Positions 1-7,715 of a stretch of DNA of 64,000 nucleotides are shown here, piece after piece. Origin of the DNA: Brevundimonas sp. (GTDB lineage: Bacteria > Pseudomonadota > Alphaproteobacteria > Caulobacterales > Caulobacteraceae). The position numbers were made by a program, and so were the translations under genes. Below the pieces are notes generated by a model. The model saw nothing but the letters and a program-made list of their open reading frames with translations. It had not been told where the DNA came from and made no database searches. The stretch's first letter is position 1. Every line of letters starts with the position of its first letter. The DNA lies in assembly GCF_003248455.1 (NCBI RefSeq), contig NZ_QFNM01000004.1:1-64000 (forward strand). Reading direction: 5' to 3'.

Positions 1-20
1 CCCACAAAGAGCGTGTCCAT
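1..20 (-). CDS. Start of an unidentified gene cut by the window edge
   Basis: Only six codons (MDTLFV) lie inside the window; the frame runs off the left edge. The ATG is supported by a strong purine-rich ribosome binding site (GGAGGAAGGA) just upstream at 21-30. It reads in the same direction as the PHP-ATPase gene behind it and may be co-transcribed with it. Nothing can be said about function. Confidence 0.5.
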
Positions 21-29
21 TCCTTCCTC

Positions 30-86
30 CTAGGCGCTGCTGAAGGCTGCAGCATCCGGCGCCAGGCCGAACGAGGGCAAGGACAT
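30..86 (-). CDS. Possible 18-codon leader or spacer ORF
   Basis: A short frame (begins MSLPSFG) fills the gap between the PHP-ATPase stop and the next gene, and ends inside that gene's ribosome binding site. This would allow translational coupling. No homology is recognised and it may be chance. Confidence 0.15.
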   Translation of the reverse strand: MSLPSFGLAPDAAAFSSA

Positions 87-128
87 ACGGACTTAGCTCC
101 TTGATAGCCGCGAGATCGAGCGGTTTTC

Positions 129-3110
129 CTATCTGCGGAGCCTCACTCGGAGGCGACGTGCTCTCTCCTTGAAGGCGAACTCACCGCCTTCAAGGATATC
201 GCAGACAGTTTTCCGGATGATCTGGTTCTCCAGACCACCGCTCACATAAGTGATCGGAGGAAGGCTGCCGGCCGGATGCGGCCCCGACTCCGCAACGATG
301 ATCTGATCGGCGTCGGTGTTGATCACCAGGTTGGCGTTGTGCGTGACCATGATGACCTGCCGCTTTCGTTTGGCCGAGATGAAGAGCCCGACGAGCTCTT
401 CGAACACCGACTTGGGATCGAGATTTTCCTCGGGCTGATCGATGATCAGCGGACGGTCATCCCCCTCGTCCAGCGCCAGGTAAAGCAGCAGCAGTACGAT
501 GCCGCGAGTTCCTGGAGACAGTTTGCGGATGTCGATACCGTCATAGGAGATGCCGTATCGGATCTCCATGTGGTCCGTGCTGAAAAGCCAGAGGGCAAAC
601 CGCTTCAGCCAAGCGCGCATCTCGACTGTATCGCCGCTCGGAACTGGCGAATGCTGGAGCAAATCCTTCTGGTAGGTGTCACGGAATGCGCTCATCGCTG
701 CGACCACATCCTCGGCGCTTCCGCTCTCCCATGCGGGTCTCAGCTGCGTGCGGGCAGCATCGATCAGTGCTCCCCGGCCGCGGAACGGACCCTGCTTGCG
801 AAGGTCAAGAAGTCCCTCCTCGGCCGTACTCGCCCAACGATCGACGTCGGCCACGCGGGACACCGAGAAGGTGAGCTTCTTCAGCGTGCCGGGCGAAGTC
901 GCTAAGCGCTCCATCAGGGGGCGATAGAGGTTCTCCAGCACCTTCTGTTCGGCGACGAGCGCGGCGAACGCGCGCTCATAGGCAGCGTCCCTTTCGAGGT
1001 TCAGCGTCTTGATCCTCTCGGCGGCGCCCTGCGCGTCGGCGAGCCTCTCCTTGGCCGCCTCGAGCGCTGCGGTTTCAATCGTGATCTTCTGCGTGAGCTC
1101 GCTATAGCGCCGCTGAATATCCCTGTCGGCGCTGATCAGGCTCTCAAGCCGAGCCATCTCCGCCTCAAGGAGGAGGAGCGGCAATGCGGCCAGGTCGGCA
1201 TCGGCCGCGATCAAGGGGGCCGTCGGATCCTGTTGAGGAGGGGGCGGCGCGCCGCGAAGTCGCGAGATTTCTCCGTCTACCCAACTCACGTAGGCGACGA
1301 GGTTGTCATCGACCGTGCCCTTGTAGTCGAGCAGGAACGCGGCCCACTGCTCTTCGGTCATGAACCCCTCGCGGTGCCGCGCCATCATCGCCCTCAGCGC
1401 TTCGGGCGCGCCTGTCGCTCGCATGGCGCCCACCTCGGACTGCACCGCCAGGAAGGCCTGCCGCTGGGCGACTAGCGTCCGGTTCTTCGTCCGCAGAGCT
1501 TCAGCTGCACCGAACAGTGCGGTGTGACGCGCGACGTTGGTTTCGCTGTCCTTGGCGACGAGTTTGGCGCGGTCCGTCGTGTAGGCGTTGATGAGGTTCG
1601 TCTTCTGAAGGATCTGCGCGTCATACGCGCCCCTGAGCCTGTCCTTCTCATGCTCTAGGCCGATCCGCTCGGACATGGCGGCGATGGCGTCCACCTCCCT
1701 CTCCCGCGCGAGACTGTGGAGCCGTGTCCTCCCCTCGCGCAGCTCAGCGAAATCAACCGCTCCTTCCCGCGTGGAATACGGATGCGCCTCGAAGATCACT
1801 CGTTCGATCTCCCTAAGGAGGGCATCAGTCATCCCGTTCGCCGAGCAGAGCTCCTCTACGAACTGCTGGGAAAGATAGCGGGCACGGGGATAGTTCAAGG
1901 GGTCATCAGCATCTCGCCCGTCCAGGAAACGGGTCGCGCTATCGCCGCCCGCCCAATCGACGGTGATTGTCTCCGCTCCAATCAATGGGCGCGCTCTGGC
2001 CAGGAAGGAGGCGCTTACCCCCTTCTGATCTTGCCAAACCGTCGGAGATACGGCGTCGCATCCGGCTGCGATCATGTCGGCCAAGGCCGTCTTGCCGGAG
2101 CCCCGCGCACCAATGATCGCGACCAACCCCGGATTCAGCTGAATATCGGGGGTGACCATCCAGTCCGCCCCAACCGTTCGCACCGCTGAGATGACCTGAG
2201 AGGGCGTCGCAGCGGCGGGGGGTTCGGCTCCGACGTGCGCTCGCCCCGCCGGGTCGATGCAGGCTTGGCGAAGCGCGTCAAACTCAAGGCCGCCCTTAAT
2301 CCAGGAGAAGCGGTTGCCGAACGGCGCTCCTACATCGTCGGCCTTGTGGGCGTCGCTCCCGTGAAGGCAGGGTTTCAGCCCATTGTAGCGCGATCGCAGC
2401 TCTTCTTCGTTCAACGCCTTCCGGCCGAGCCAGAAGTCGCGCTGGGCATCGCTGCTCGCAAAGATCACATGGGCGAAACGCTCGATCTCCTGGCGAGTCA
2501 CCTGGTCGGCGGCCTCGCGAACTCCCGCAGTGCCGTCTCCCGAACCACCAGCGACAGCAATGAGGACGTTCGCACGCGCCCAAGCATCCTCGTCCCATAC
2601 GGTGCGAAGCTGTTCGAAGCTGACCTTGAACTGTGTGGCGCCGTGCTCCAACGCCGCTCGCTCATCTAGTTGAGCCCCCTTGTCGCGACGCCCCAGCCGG
2701 ATGAGCTCCGATCGCGTGCAGTCGAAGCGATCATCGAAGGCTTTAAACTCAAGCCGGGCTAGAAAACGCTGGATGCGTTCGACGTGGTCCTCGTCTTCGG
2801 GACTGACGAGCAGATGCATGTTGACGAAGCCGCTCTTCGCCGCGACGTGCAGGCGCAACTCGACGTTCGGAAAGACCAGCTGAACGTTCGGCAGACGCCC
2901 CTCATCCCGGCGCCTGCGAAGCACTTCCTCATAGGTGTCGGTGACGTAGTAGTCCGTGACGGCGACAGCTTCGATCAGAGGCGTAGCCGCCTCCAGCGCC
3001 GCAAGGTAGTTCTCCCAGGCGCTCGGCCCGCTGAACTGATTGTTCAGCACAGTCCCCGGCGCATGGATATGCGGCTCCCACCGACGCCACTCCGATCCCC
3101 GACCCAGCAT
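129..3110 (-). CDS. PHP-domain SMC/Rad50-like ATPase (TrlF family AAA-like ATPase)
   Basis: A 993-residue protein with two modules. The N-terminus is a PHP-type metal-dependent phosphoesterase: H14-x-H16, D53 and a GSDAH motif at 251-255. The rest is an SMC/Rad50-like ABC ATPase: Walker A GARGSGKT at 334-341, a long coiled-coil middle (about 430-800), an LSPG signature at 864-867, and a Walker B with D891 followed by QPEENLD. Proteins of this layout are annotated as TrlF-family ATPases and are frequent in defence or DNA-repair neighbourhoods. A nucleic-acid-processing, possibly anti-phage, role is inferred. The start has a GGAGGGG ribosome binding site, and a 9-bp inverted repeat lies about 30 bp upstream. 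All key motifs are intact. Confidence 0.85.
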   Translation of the reverse strand: MLGRGSEWRRWEPHIHAPGTVLNNQFSGPSAWENYLAALEAATPLIEAVAVTDYYVTDTYEEVLRRRRDEGRLPNVQLVFPNVELRLHVAAKSGFVNMHLLVSPEDEDHVERIQRFLARLEFKAFDDRFDCTRSELIRLGRRDKGAQLDERAALEHGATQFKVSFEQLRTVWDEDAWARANVLIAVAGGSGDGTAGVREAADQVTRQEIERFAHVIFASSDAQRDFWLGRKALNEEELRSRYNGLKPCLHGSDAHKADDVGAPFGNRFSWIKGGLEFDALRQACIDPAGRAHVGAEPPAAATPSQVISAVRTVGADWMVTPDIQLNPGLVAIIGARGSGKTALADMIAAGCDAVSPTVWQDQKGVSASFLARARPLIGAETITVDWAGGDSATRFLDGRDADDPLNYPRARYLSQQFVEELCSANGMTDALLREIERVIFEAHPYSTREGAVDFAELREGRTRLHSLAREREVDAIAAMSERIGLEHEKDRLRGAYDAQILQKTNLINAYTTDRAKLVAKDSETNVARHTALFGAAEALRTKNRTLVAQRQAFLAVQSEVGAMRATGAPEALRAMMARHREGFMTEEQWAAFLLDYKGTVDDNLVAYVSWVDGEISRLRGAPPPPQQDPTAPLIAADADLAALPLLLLEAEMARLESLISADRDIQRRYSELTQKITIETAALEAAKERLADAQGAAERIKTLNLERDAAYERAFAALVAEQKVLENLYRPLMERLATSPGTLKKLTFSVSRVADVDRWASTAEEGLLDLRKQGPFRGRGALIDAARTQLRPAWESGSAEDVVAAMSAFRDTYQKDLLQHSPVPSGDTVEMRAWLKRFALWLFSTDHMEIRYGISYDGIDIRKLSPGTRGIVLLLLYLALDEGDDRPLIIDQPEENLDPKSVFEELVGLFISAKRKRQVIMVTHNANLVINTDADQIIVAESGPHPAGSLPPITYVSGGLENQIIRKTVCDILEGGEFAFKERARRLRVRLRR

Positions 3111-3141
3111 TGCCCCTCCGAATGCGTTTTCCCCAATCTAA

Positions 3142-3178
3142 TGCGTGTCTACGGGACAGGCGCAAGTTGAGACACGCA
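3142..3178. promoter_or_regulatory. Inverted repeat upstream of the PHP-ATPase gene
   Basis: Perfect 9-bp dyad TGCGTGTCT / AGACACGCA with a 19-nt spacer; a smaller dyad (TGTC-N5-GACA) starts inside the left arm. It lies 32 bp before the PHP-ATPase start and downstream of the lipoprotein stop. It could be an operator for the former or a hairpin ending the latter. There is no T-run, so an operator is slightly preferred. Confidence 0.4.
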
Positions 3179-3257
3179 GTTCGCCACAACCGCTCGCGGG
3201 ATGGCCCAGAGGAAAGTCGAGGGCCGAGCGGCGCCTGACAACCAGGTATCGGTGCGA

Positions 3258-4151
3258 TCAGCCGAGGATGCCTACAGCGATCGGACAGTGATCCGACGGG
3301 TGTTCGTCTTCGGGAGCTCCGCCGTACCGATACTCCTCGAACGAGCCCGGAGCGACACGGGCCGTGGCCCGGCCGCCGGTGGCGATGAAGTCGATGAAAT
3401 CCCGATAGCGCGCCTTGCAGCCCGCCGGGCGATCACCCGAGGCGAGAGTGAGGGTCGAACCTTCCGGATCGCCGTCGTTCAAATCGGCCAGAAACTCGTC
3501 GCCTCGACTGGCGAGACGGCGGTTCCAGTCGCCGAGCACGACGAAGGCCTCCCCCTCGCGGGCCCGTGCTTCCGTCCAGCCTTCGAGCACAGGAAGCTGG
3601 TCAAAGAGAACCGGGCAATCCGGGTCCGTCGGCGTTCGGCCGGAGTTGCATCCGGATTTCAGGTGAACCGCCAGGAGACGCAGGGGACGGCCTTGGGTCA
3701 CGTTCACATCGACGCCCCAGCGCAGATCGGGGTTGCCCAGGGCCAGGCCGCTCAGGTCCGGGTTGCGGGTCCAGGCAACGCCCCTGCGGATTGCGAAGCC
3801 GACCGCCTGGTTCTGGATGAACAGGCCGGGCTGGCCCCGGCATTCGCCGCTGCGGGTGCTGGCAGGGCGTCCGGACATGACCACGTCGTAGACGGCGGGG
3901 TCGAACACCCGTTCCGCCGCGGCCTGGTTCTGGACTTCCTGGAAAGCAATGACATCGGCGCCGAGCGATTCGGCGTGGCGCCGGAGAAGAGCGTAGTCGG
4001 CCTCGGTGCGGGGGCTGCAGCCCTCCCCGTCCCGCTCCGCGAGATGCTCCATGTTCCAGCTTGCGACCTTCAGGCCGCCTGCCGGCGGGGTCACCCCGAC
4101 GCAGCCGGACAGAAGCACGGCCGAGATCGAGAGCGCGATGAAGGGTTTCAT
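3258..4151 (-). CDS. Endonuclease/exonuclease/phosphatase-family lipoprotein
   Basis: A 297-residue protein of the EEP (DNase I / exonuclease III) superfamily. Family motifs appear in order: SWNMEHL near 31, QEVQ with the metal-binding Glu at 72, LAVHLKS, VLGDWN and a C-terminal SDHCP. The N-terminus MKPFIALS...LLSGC is a lipoprotein signal with Cys17 as the lipidated residue, which is why this ATG is chosen over an in-frame ATG 100 codons upstream. A membrane-anchored extracytoplasmic phosphodiesterase or nuclease is likely; the substrate is unknown. Confidence 0.8.
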   Translation of the reverse strand: MKPFIALSISAVLLSGCVGVTPPAGGLKVASWNMEHLAERDGEGCSPRTEADYALLRRHAESLGADVIAFQEVQNQAAAERVFDPAVYDVVMSGRPASTRSGECRGQPGLFIQNQAVGFAIRRGVAWTRNPDLSGLALGNPDLRWGVDVNVTQGRPLRLLAVHLKSGCNSGRTPTDPDCPVLFDQLPVLEGWTEARAREGEAFVVLGDWNRRLASRGDEFLADLNDGDPEGSTLTLASGDRPAGCKARYRDFIDFIATGGRATARVAPGSFEEYRYGGAPEDEHPSDHCPIAVGILG

Positions 4152-4454
4152 GGTCAGGTCCTCGGCTGGATGGTGTGCGGCCCGGCCGACGGCGGGTCGG
4201 CGCGGAACCGCGGCCGGACGCGAGGTCGGTCGCGCATCGGCGCTCTGCCGTATCGCATCCCGCCGATTCACGCGACGCATCATCATCAGCCATGGGCGTC
4301 GATTGCGTCCGCGCTGGGAGACGCTAGGTTCGTCGCGACGGGTTCCGGCAAGATAGGGACCGACCGGGAGCCGGGGGACGTCTCTGGCGTCGGCGGCGGC
4401 CGGTCCTGAAACCCCGGGCTTCCTCGCAGAAGTTCCAGGCCCGTCCCCCATTCC
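4152..4454. other. 303-bp stretch with no convincing gene
   Basis: The lipoprotein frame stays open through this interval, but the translation is low-complexity and Arg/Pro-rich and resembles no domain. It presumably holds the lipoprotein promoter. No RNA gene or repeat was recognised. Confidence 0.4.
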
Positions 4455-4859
4455 TCATGCCGCCAGGATCGCCGCGGCCGTAGTGCTTTCCTGGAGACGG
4501 CGCTCTGCGATCAGCAGGTTGAACAGACCGTCGAGGCCGCGCCGCGCTTCCTCGTCGAAGCCGGCCTAGGCGCGCGGGCGGACATCGCTCTCAGTCCGGT
4601 CGCGTAGCTCCCTGTATGGCTCGCCCCGGTCGCCGGCTTCGGCACGGGACAGCACCTGAGTTTCGAACTGGGAGGAGACAAGGATCCTGATGTCGCGATA
4701 ACGCAGCCCATTTTGGAGGGTGGCGCACGTCGCCCGCGCCGTCGACAGCACGCCCAGCCAGTCGTCCGTCTGGACGGTCACGGCGCCGGGCTGGTCCTCG
4801 GGCGAGACCGCATCCTTGAACATGCGGTCCAGCGTCTGGTCGAGCTCGTCGTGGGTCAT
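4455..4859 (-). pseudogene. Small gene of unknown function interrupted by an in-frame amber codon
   Basis: An ATG at 4859 opens a 97-codon frame (starts MTHDELDQTL) that ends at a TAG at 4566-4568. Directly beyond it, in the same frame, another 36 codons read as plausible protein (AGFDEEARRGLDGLFNLLIAERR...) until a TGA at 4455-4457. The continuity of normal amino-acid composition suggests a roughly 134-residue ancestral protein broken by one nonsense mutation. Alternatively the 97-residue product is functional and the tail is chance. No family is recognised. Confidence 0.4.
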
Positions 4860-4963
4860 GAGCGATGCTCTAGGCAGAGTCGGCGAGGGCCTTCCATCGC
4901 AAGGGTCGTTCATCCCCAACCGGAGGCTAGGAACGAAGTGCGGTCGATCACTAGAGTGCAGCC

Positions 4964-5746
4964 ATGGCCTATACCGATGACGACGTCACAGAGATGCAGG
5001 ACCGGTGCGACGACTGGTTGGAGCGGGAGGGCGCGCTAACGAACGAGCTGTTCCGGCTCCAGCTTCAGGTCCCCCGGGCTAGGGAGATGATGACCCACGG
5101 CGTCTGCCGACGGCTTTCCGACCTGAAGCACGGGCTCCAGCGGGTCTTCGAAGTGCTGCCGCCGCAGGAGGCCGAACCCACGCGTGAAGCCATCTGGGAC
5201 GCCACCGCCTTCCTGCAGTCCTTCATCATCAATGTGTTCGGCGTGATGGACAACCTCGCCTGGCTCTGGTGTCTCGAAGCGGACGTGCGAGGCCCGAACG
5301 GACGCCCCCTCCACCGCAGCCGGATCGGTCTGACGCCCGACAACGAGGATCTTCGCGGAAGCCTCTCGGCGCGGACAAAGGCCTATCTGACGGGGACGGA
5401 TGCCTGGTTCGGCTATCTGGAAGAGTATCGGCACTCCCTCGCCCATCGCATCCCTCTCTACATCCCGCCCAAACAACTCGACGACGCGGCCGCGGCGGAG
5501 TTCGCGAGGCTCGAGGCCCAGGTCGGCGGTCCGGACTGGGATTGGGGTCGTTGGCCGGAGGTCATCGCCGCACAGCGACGGCTCGGCGTCTTCGAGCCGG
5601 TGATGATGCATTCCTTCGGCGAAGGCGCGCGGCCCGTCCGCTTCCACGGGCAGATGATCTGCGACTTCGCGACCGTCATCGAAGTGGCCGAGCATGTTCT
5701 CGCCGACCTTCAGGGACGGGCTGCACCCGCCGATCGGGCGGGCTGA
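4964..5746 (+). CDS. Hypothetical protein with a HEPN-like R-x4-H motif
   Basis: A 260-residue, mainly helical soluble protein. Residues 156-161 (RHSLAH) fit the R-x4-6-H active-site pattern of HEPN ribonucleases and are followed by a Pro-rich turn. A hydrophobic aromatic helix (FIINVFGVMDNLAWLWCL, 87-104) precedes it. The overall layout recalls HEPN-like proteins of unknown function found in accessory DNA. It lies beside the tRNA-Leu insertion site and among defence-type genes. Whether it is an RNase cannot be settled from sequence alone. Confidence 0.6.
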   Translation: MAYTDDDVTEMQDRCDDWLEREGALTNELFRLQLQVPRAREMMTHGVCRRLSDLKHGLQRVFEVLPPQEAEPTREAIWDATAFLQSFIINVFGVMDNLAWLWCLEADVRGPNGRPLHRSRIGLTPDNEDLRGSLSARTKAYLTGTDAWFGYLEEYRHSLAHRIPLYIPPKQLDDAAAAEFARLEAQVGGPDWDWGRWPEVIAAQRRLGVFEPVMMHSFGEGARPVRFHGQMICDFATVIEVAEHVLADLQGRAAPADRAG

Positions 5747-5819
5747 AGGACGAGTCTCGGATCTCGGTGGTGCGGGCGGCCGGGGTCGAACCGGCAAGGG
5801 CTTTCGCCCGACGGATTTT

Positions 5820-6031
5820 CGTACCACTTCGACTTTCGCCGCCGCCCTAAGGGCGTTCGTGGTCTGGACTATCCCTTCGTCATAGCCCGAAGGCCTTAGA
5901 CGCCGCCCGTCTAGTCTCTACACCTTCCCGTCCGAAAACGGGCTTGGCTCGGGATCGCCATCTGACAGGGTTCCCCGACTTTGAGCGGTTCTACGTCCGG
6001 GATTTCCCCCGGCGCACTCAATCCTCAGCTT
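5820..6031 (-). ncRNA. Group I intron (IC3-like) in tRNA-Leu(UAA)
   Basis: A 212-nt intron between U34 and A35 of the anticodon. The 5' exon end ACUU can pair with GAGU inside the intron to form P1 with the expected U-G at the splice site. The last intron base is G (omega-G). The core shows a P7 R-like element AGAGACTAGACGGG (5906-5919), an S-like element GGGATAGTCC (5866-5875) and AUCCCGAGCCAAGCC, all near-identical in form to the classic cyanobacterial and plastid tRNA-Leu(UAA) introns inserted at the same site. It encodes no homing endonuclease. Self-splicing is inferred. Confidence 0.9.
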
Positions 6032-6066
6032 AAGTCCGTTGCGTCTACCAGTTTCGCCACGCCCGC
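6030..6066. repeat. Attachment-site repeat within the tRNA-Leu 5' exon
   Basis: Matches 11092-11128 at 35 of 37 positions. The 27 bases 6040-6066 (acceptor 5' strand, D arm and start of the anticodon arm) are identical. This copy belongs to the complete tRNA gene. Crossover most simply fell within the 27-bp identity, because the two mismatches are in the anticodon stem, where this copy still pairs with its 3' exon. Confidence 0.85.
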
Positions 6067-6079
6067 CAGCCGAGCTGGC

Positions 6080-6109
6080 TCTATACCCGCGTTCGGGTCT
6101 CCGAGCCAA
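6080..6109 (-). promoter_or_regulatory. Promoter of the intact tRNA-Leu gene, supplied by the element
   Basis: On the minus strand, TTGGCT and TATAGA are separated by 18 bp, and the -10 ends 13 bp before the mature tRNA 5' end. The sequence GGAGACCCGAAC in the spacer also occurs upstream of the truncated tRNA copy at 11.1 kb, so the homology of the two ends extends beyond the tRNA itself. Confidence 0.5.
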
Positions 6110-6252
6110 GGCGGGCCGCGCCCTTCAACCCTCGGCCTGCCGTCGCATATCTCCAGCCGAGCATCCCCTCTGATCCTCGCCCCTCGCATCGGCCGATACG
6201 TCCCCTATATCGGCGATATGCCGGAGCACCGCCGGCGTTTCCAGGTCCAGAT

Positions 6253-7182
6253 TTGAGCTTCCTCGCCTCGTTGCCGCCCGCTCCGCCACCCCCGCAGCCG
6301 CCGGGTTGGATGCTCGTGGGGCCGCGCTTCTCGGGCTTCGTCCACCGACTGGGCATCACGGAGCAGCAGGCGGCCGACGGCCAGCGCAAGCAAGCAGGCG
6401 TCCGCGCCGCCCTGAACCGATGGTACTACGGCCATGGCGACGCGACGGAAAACAGCCTGTTGATCGGGTCCTGGGCCAAGAGCTTGAGGGTCGCGCCGCC
6501 GCGGGACATCGATGTCCTGTTCTGCATGCCGCTCGACATCTTCCATCGCTACGAGGCTCGCGCGGGCAACCGTCAGTCCCAGCTGTTGCAGGAAGTTCGC
6601 TCGACGCTGTCGAACACCTACCCCCAGACGGCGATCCGGGGCGACGGCCAGGCGGTCGTTGTTCCCTTCGCCACCATGCCGATCGAGGTCATCCCGGCGT
6701 TCCGCCTCGACAACGGCCAGTATCTGATCGCCGACGCCAACGGGGGCGGGTCCTATCGCGCGACCGATCCGTGGGCCGAACTCTCGGTGCTGGAAGCGTC
6801 GGATCGGGCCACCTTCGGTGCGACCCGCCGCCTGATCCGGATGGCGAAGCAGTGGCAGCGTCATGCCAATGTGCCGATCAAGTCCTTCATGCTCGAACGG
6901 CTGGCCGTCGCCTTCCTCGCGACCTGGCAGCATGCGACCGCGGGCTATGAAGACTGGATGATCCGCGACTTCCTCGCGTTCACGCTCCAATACGTCGGGG
7001 GCTCGGTGGAGATGCCCGGAACGGGGGAATGGGCGCCGATCGGCGACGCCTGGGCGTCCCGGGCGCGAACGGCCTTGGCGACCGCCGAGCGGGCCTGCCA
7101 GTATGAGGCTGTGAACGCCGACCGGCGGGCGGGCGCGGAATGGCGGTCCCTGTTAGGGCCCGCGATAGGACCTCTGTCATGA
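6253..7182 (+). CDS. CBASS cyclic nucleotide synthase (CD-NTase, SMODS-like nucleotidyltransferase)
   Basis: A 309-residue nucleotidyltransferase with the CD-NTase signature: G72-S73 in IGSWAKS, the acidic pair D85-x-D87 in DIDVLF, and a third acidic residue E145 in IEVIPAF. CD-NTases make cyclic di- or trinucleotides on phage infection; the product here cannot be read from sequence. The annotated start is TTG with a weak ribosome binding site; an ATG 19 codons downstream (6310) is possible. Its stop overlaps the ATG of the SLATT gene (ATGA). That coupling to a membrane effector marks a minimal CBASS operon. No Cap2/Cap3-type ancillary genes are present. Confidence 0.88.
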   Translation: MSFLASLPPAPPPPQPPGWMLVGPRFSGFVHRLGITEQQAADGQRKQAGVRAALNRWYYGHGDATENSLLIGSWAKSLRVAPPRDIDVLFCMPLDIFHRYEARAGNRQSQLLQEVRSTLSNTYPQTAIRGDGQAVVVPFATMPIEVIPAFRLDNGQYLIADANGGGSYRATDPWAELSVLEASDRATFGATRRLIRMAKQWQRHANVPIKSFMLERLAVAFLATWQHATAGYEDWMIRDFLAFTLQYVGGSVEMPGTGEWAPIGDAWASRARTALATAERACQYEAVNADRRAGAEWRSLLGPAIGPLS

Positions 7183-7715
7183 CCGATGCCGCGATCCCGA
7201 CCGAAAGCGATCCCCGCAACGCCATTCTGGCGGAAGCCCGCCGCCTGGCCGTGGACGCTCTGTATTCCGAGAAGGGCCATTTCGAAGCGGCCAGCGGCTG
7301 GCGAGGCCGCAACTACTGGCTCGGCGTTCCGGCCGCGCTGATCGGCGCCACCGCCGGCGCCACCATCCTGGCGGACATGGACCCGGCCGTCGGAGGATCC
7401 CTCGCGCTCGTCGGCGCCGCCATCACAGCCCTGATGACCTTCCTCAATCCGTCCGAACGGGCGTCACAGCACCATCGGAGCGGCGTCTCCTACGGCGTCC
7501 TGCGCCGCGCTCTGCGCCAGTTCATCCAGATCGATGTGCAGATGATGGACGACGCGGCGCTTCGCGCGCGCCTGTCCGAACTGACGGAAAAGATCGGCGC
7601 GTTGCAGGCTGAGTCTCTCCCGATCCCTTCCGGAGCGCACAAGAAGGCGTTCAAGTCGATCCAGGGCGGATCGGCCGAATACACCACCGAGGAGCTGGCG
7701 CTCGCGGGCGGCTAG
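7179..7715 (+). CDS. SLATT-domain membrane effector of the CBASS-like operon
   Basis: A 178-residue protein with two close transmembrane helices (about 46-63 and 71-89) joined by an Asp/Pro-containing turn, then a helical cytoplasmic tail rich in charged residues. This is the layout of SLATT-family proteins, predicted pore-forming effectors of nucleotide-signalling defence systems. The ATG overlaps the CD-NTase stop, so the two are translated as a pair. On activation by the synthase product it would permeabilise the inner membrane; this role is inferred from family and context. The 3' end overlaps the stop of the convergent toxin gene by 4 bp. Confidence 0.85.
   Translation: MTDAAIPTESDPRNAILAEARRLAVDALYSEKGHFEAASGWRGRNYWLGVPAALIGATAGATILADMDPAVGGSLALVGAAITALMTFLNPSERASQHHRSGVSYGVLRRALRQFIQIDVQMMDDAALRARLSELTEKIGALQAESLPIPSGAHKKAFKSIQGGSAEYTTEELALAGG

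Larger units (their letters stand above)
5768..6066 (-). tRNA. tRNA-Leu(UAA), intron-containing
   Basis: The 5' exon is 6066-6032 and the 3' exon 5819-5768, giving an 87-nt spliced tRNA with an encoded CCA end. The acceptor stem pairs GCGGGCG with CGCCCGC. The anticodon arm is ACGGA-CTTAAAA-TCCGT (anticodon TAA), with a long class II variable arm (CGGGCGAAAGCCC) and T arm GCCGG-TTCGACC-CCGGC. The intron interrupts the anticodon after its first base. The gene is also the attachment site of the element to its right, which overlaps the 5' exon. It should be functional if the intron splices. Confidence 0.93.

Noticed and set aside
6219..6257. 12-codon leader peptide before the CD-NTase
   Set aside because: Its stop does overlap the CD-NTase TTG, but the peptide is Arg-rich, has no ribosome binding site and cannot be told from chance.
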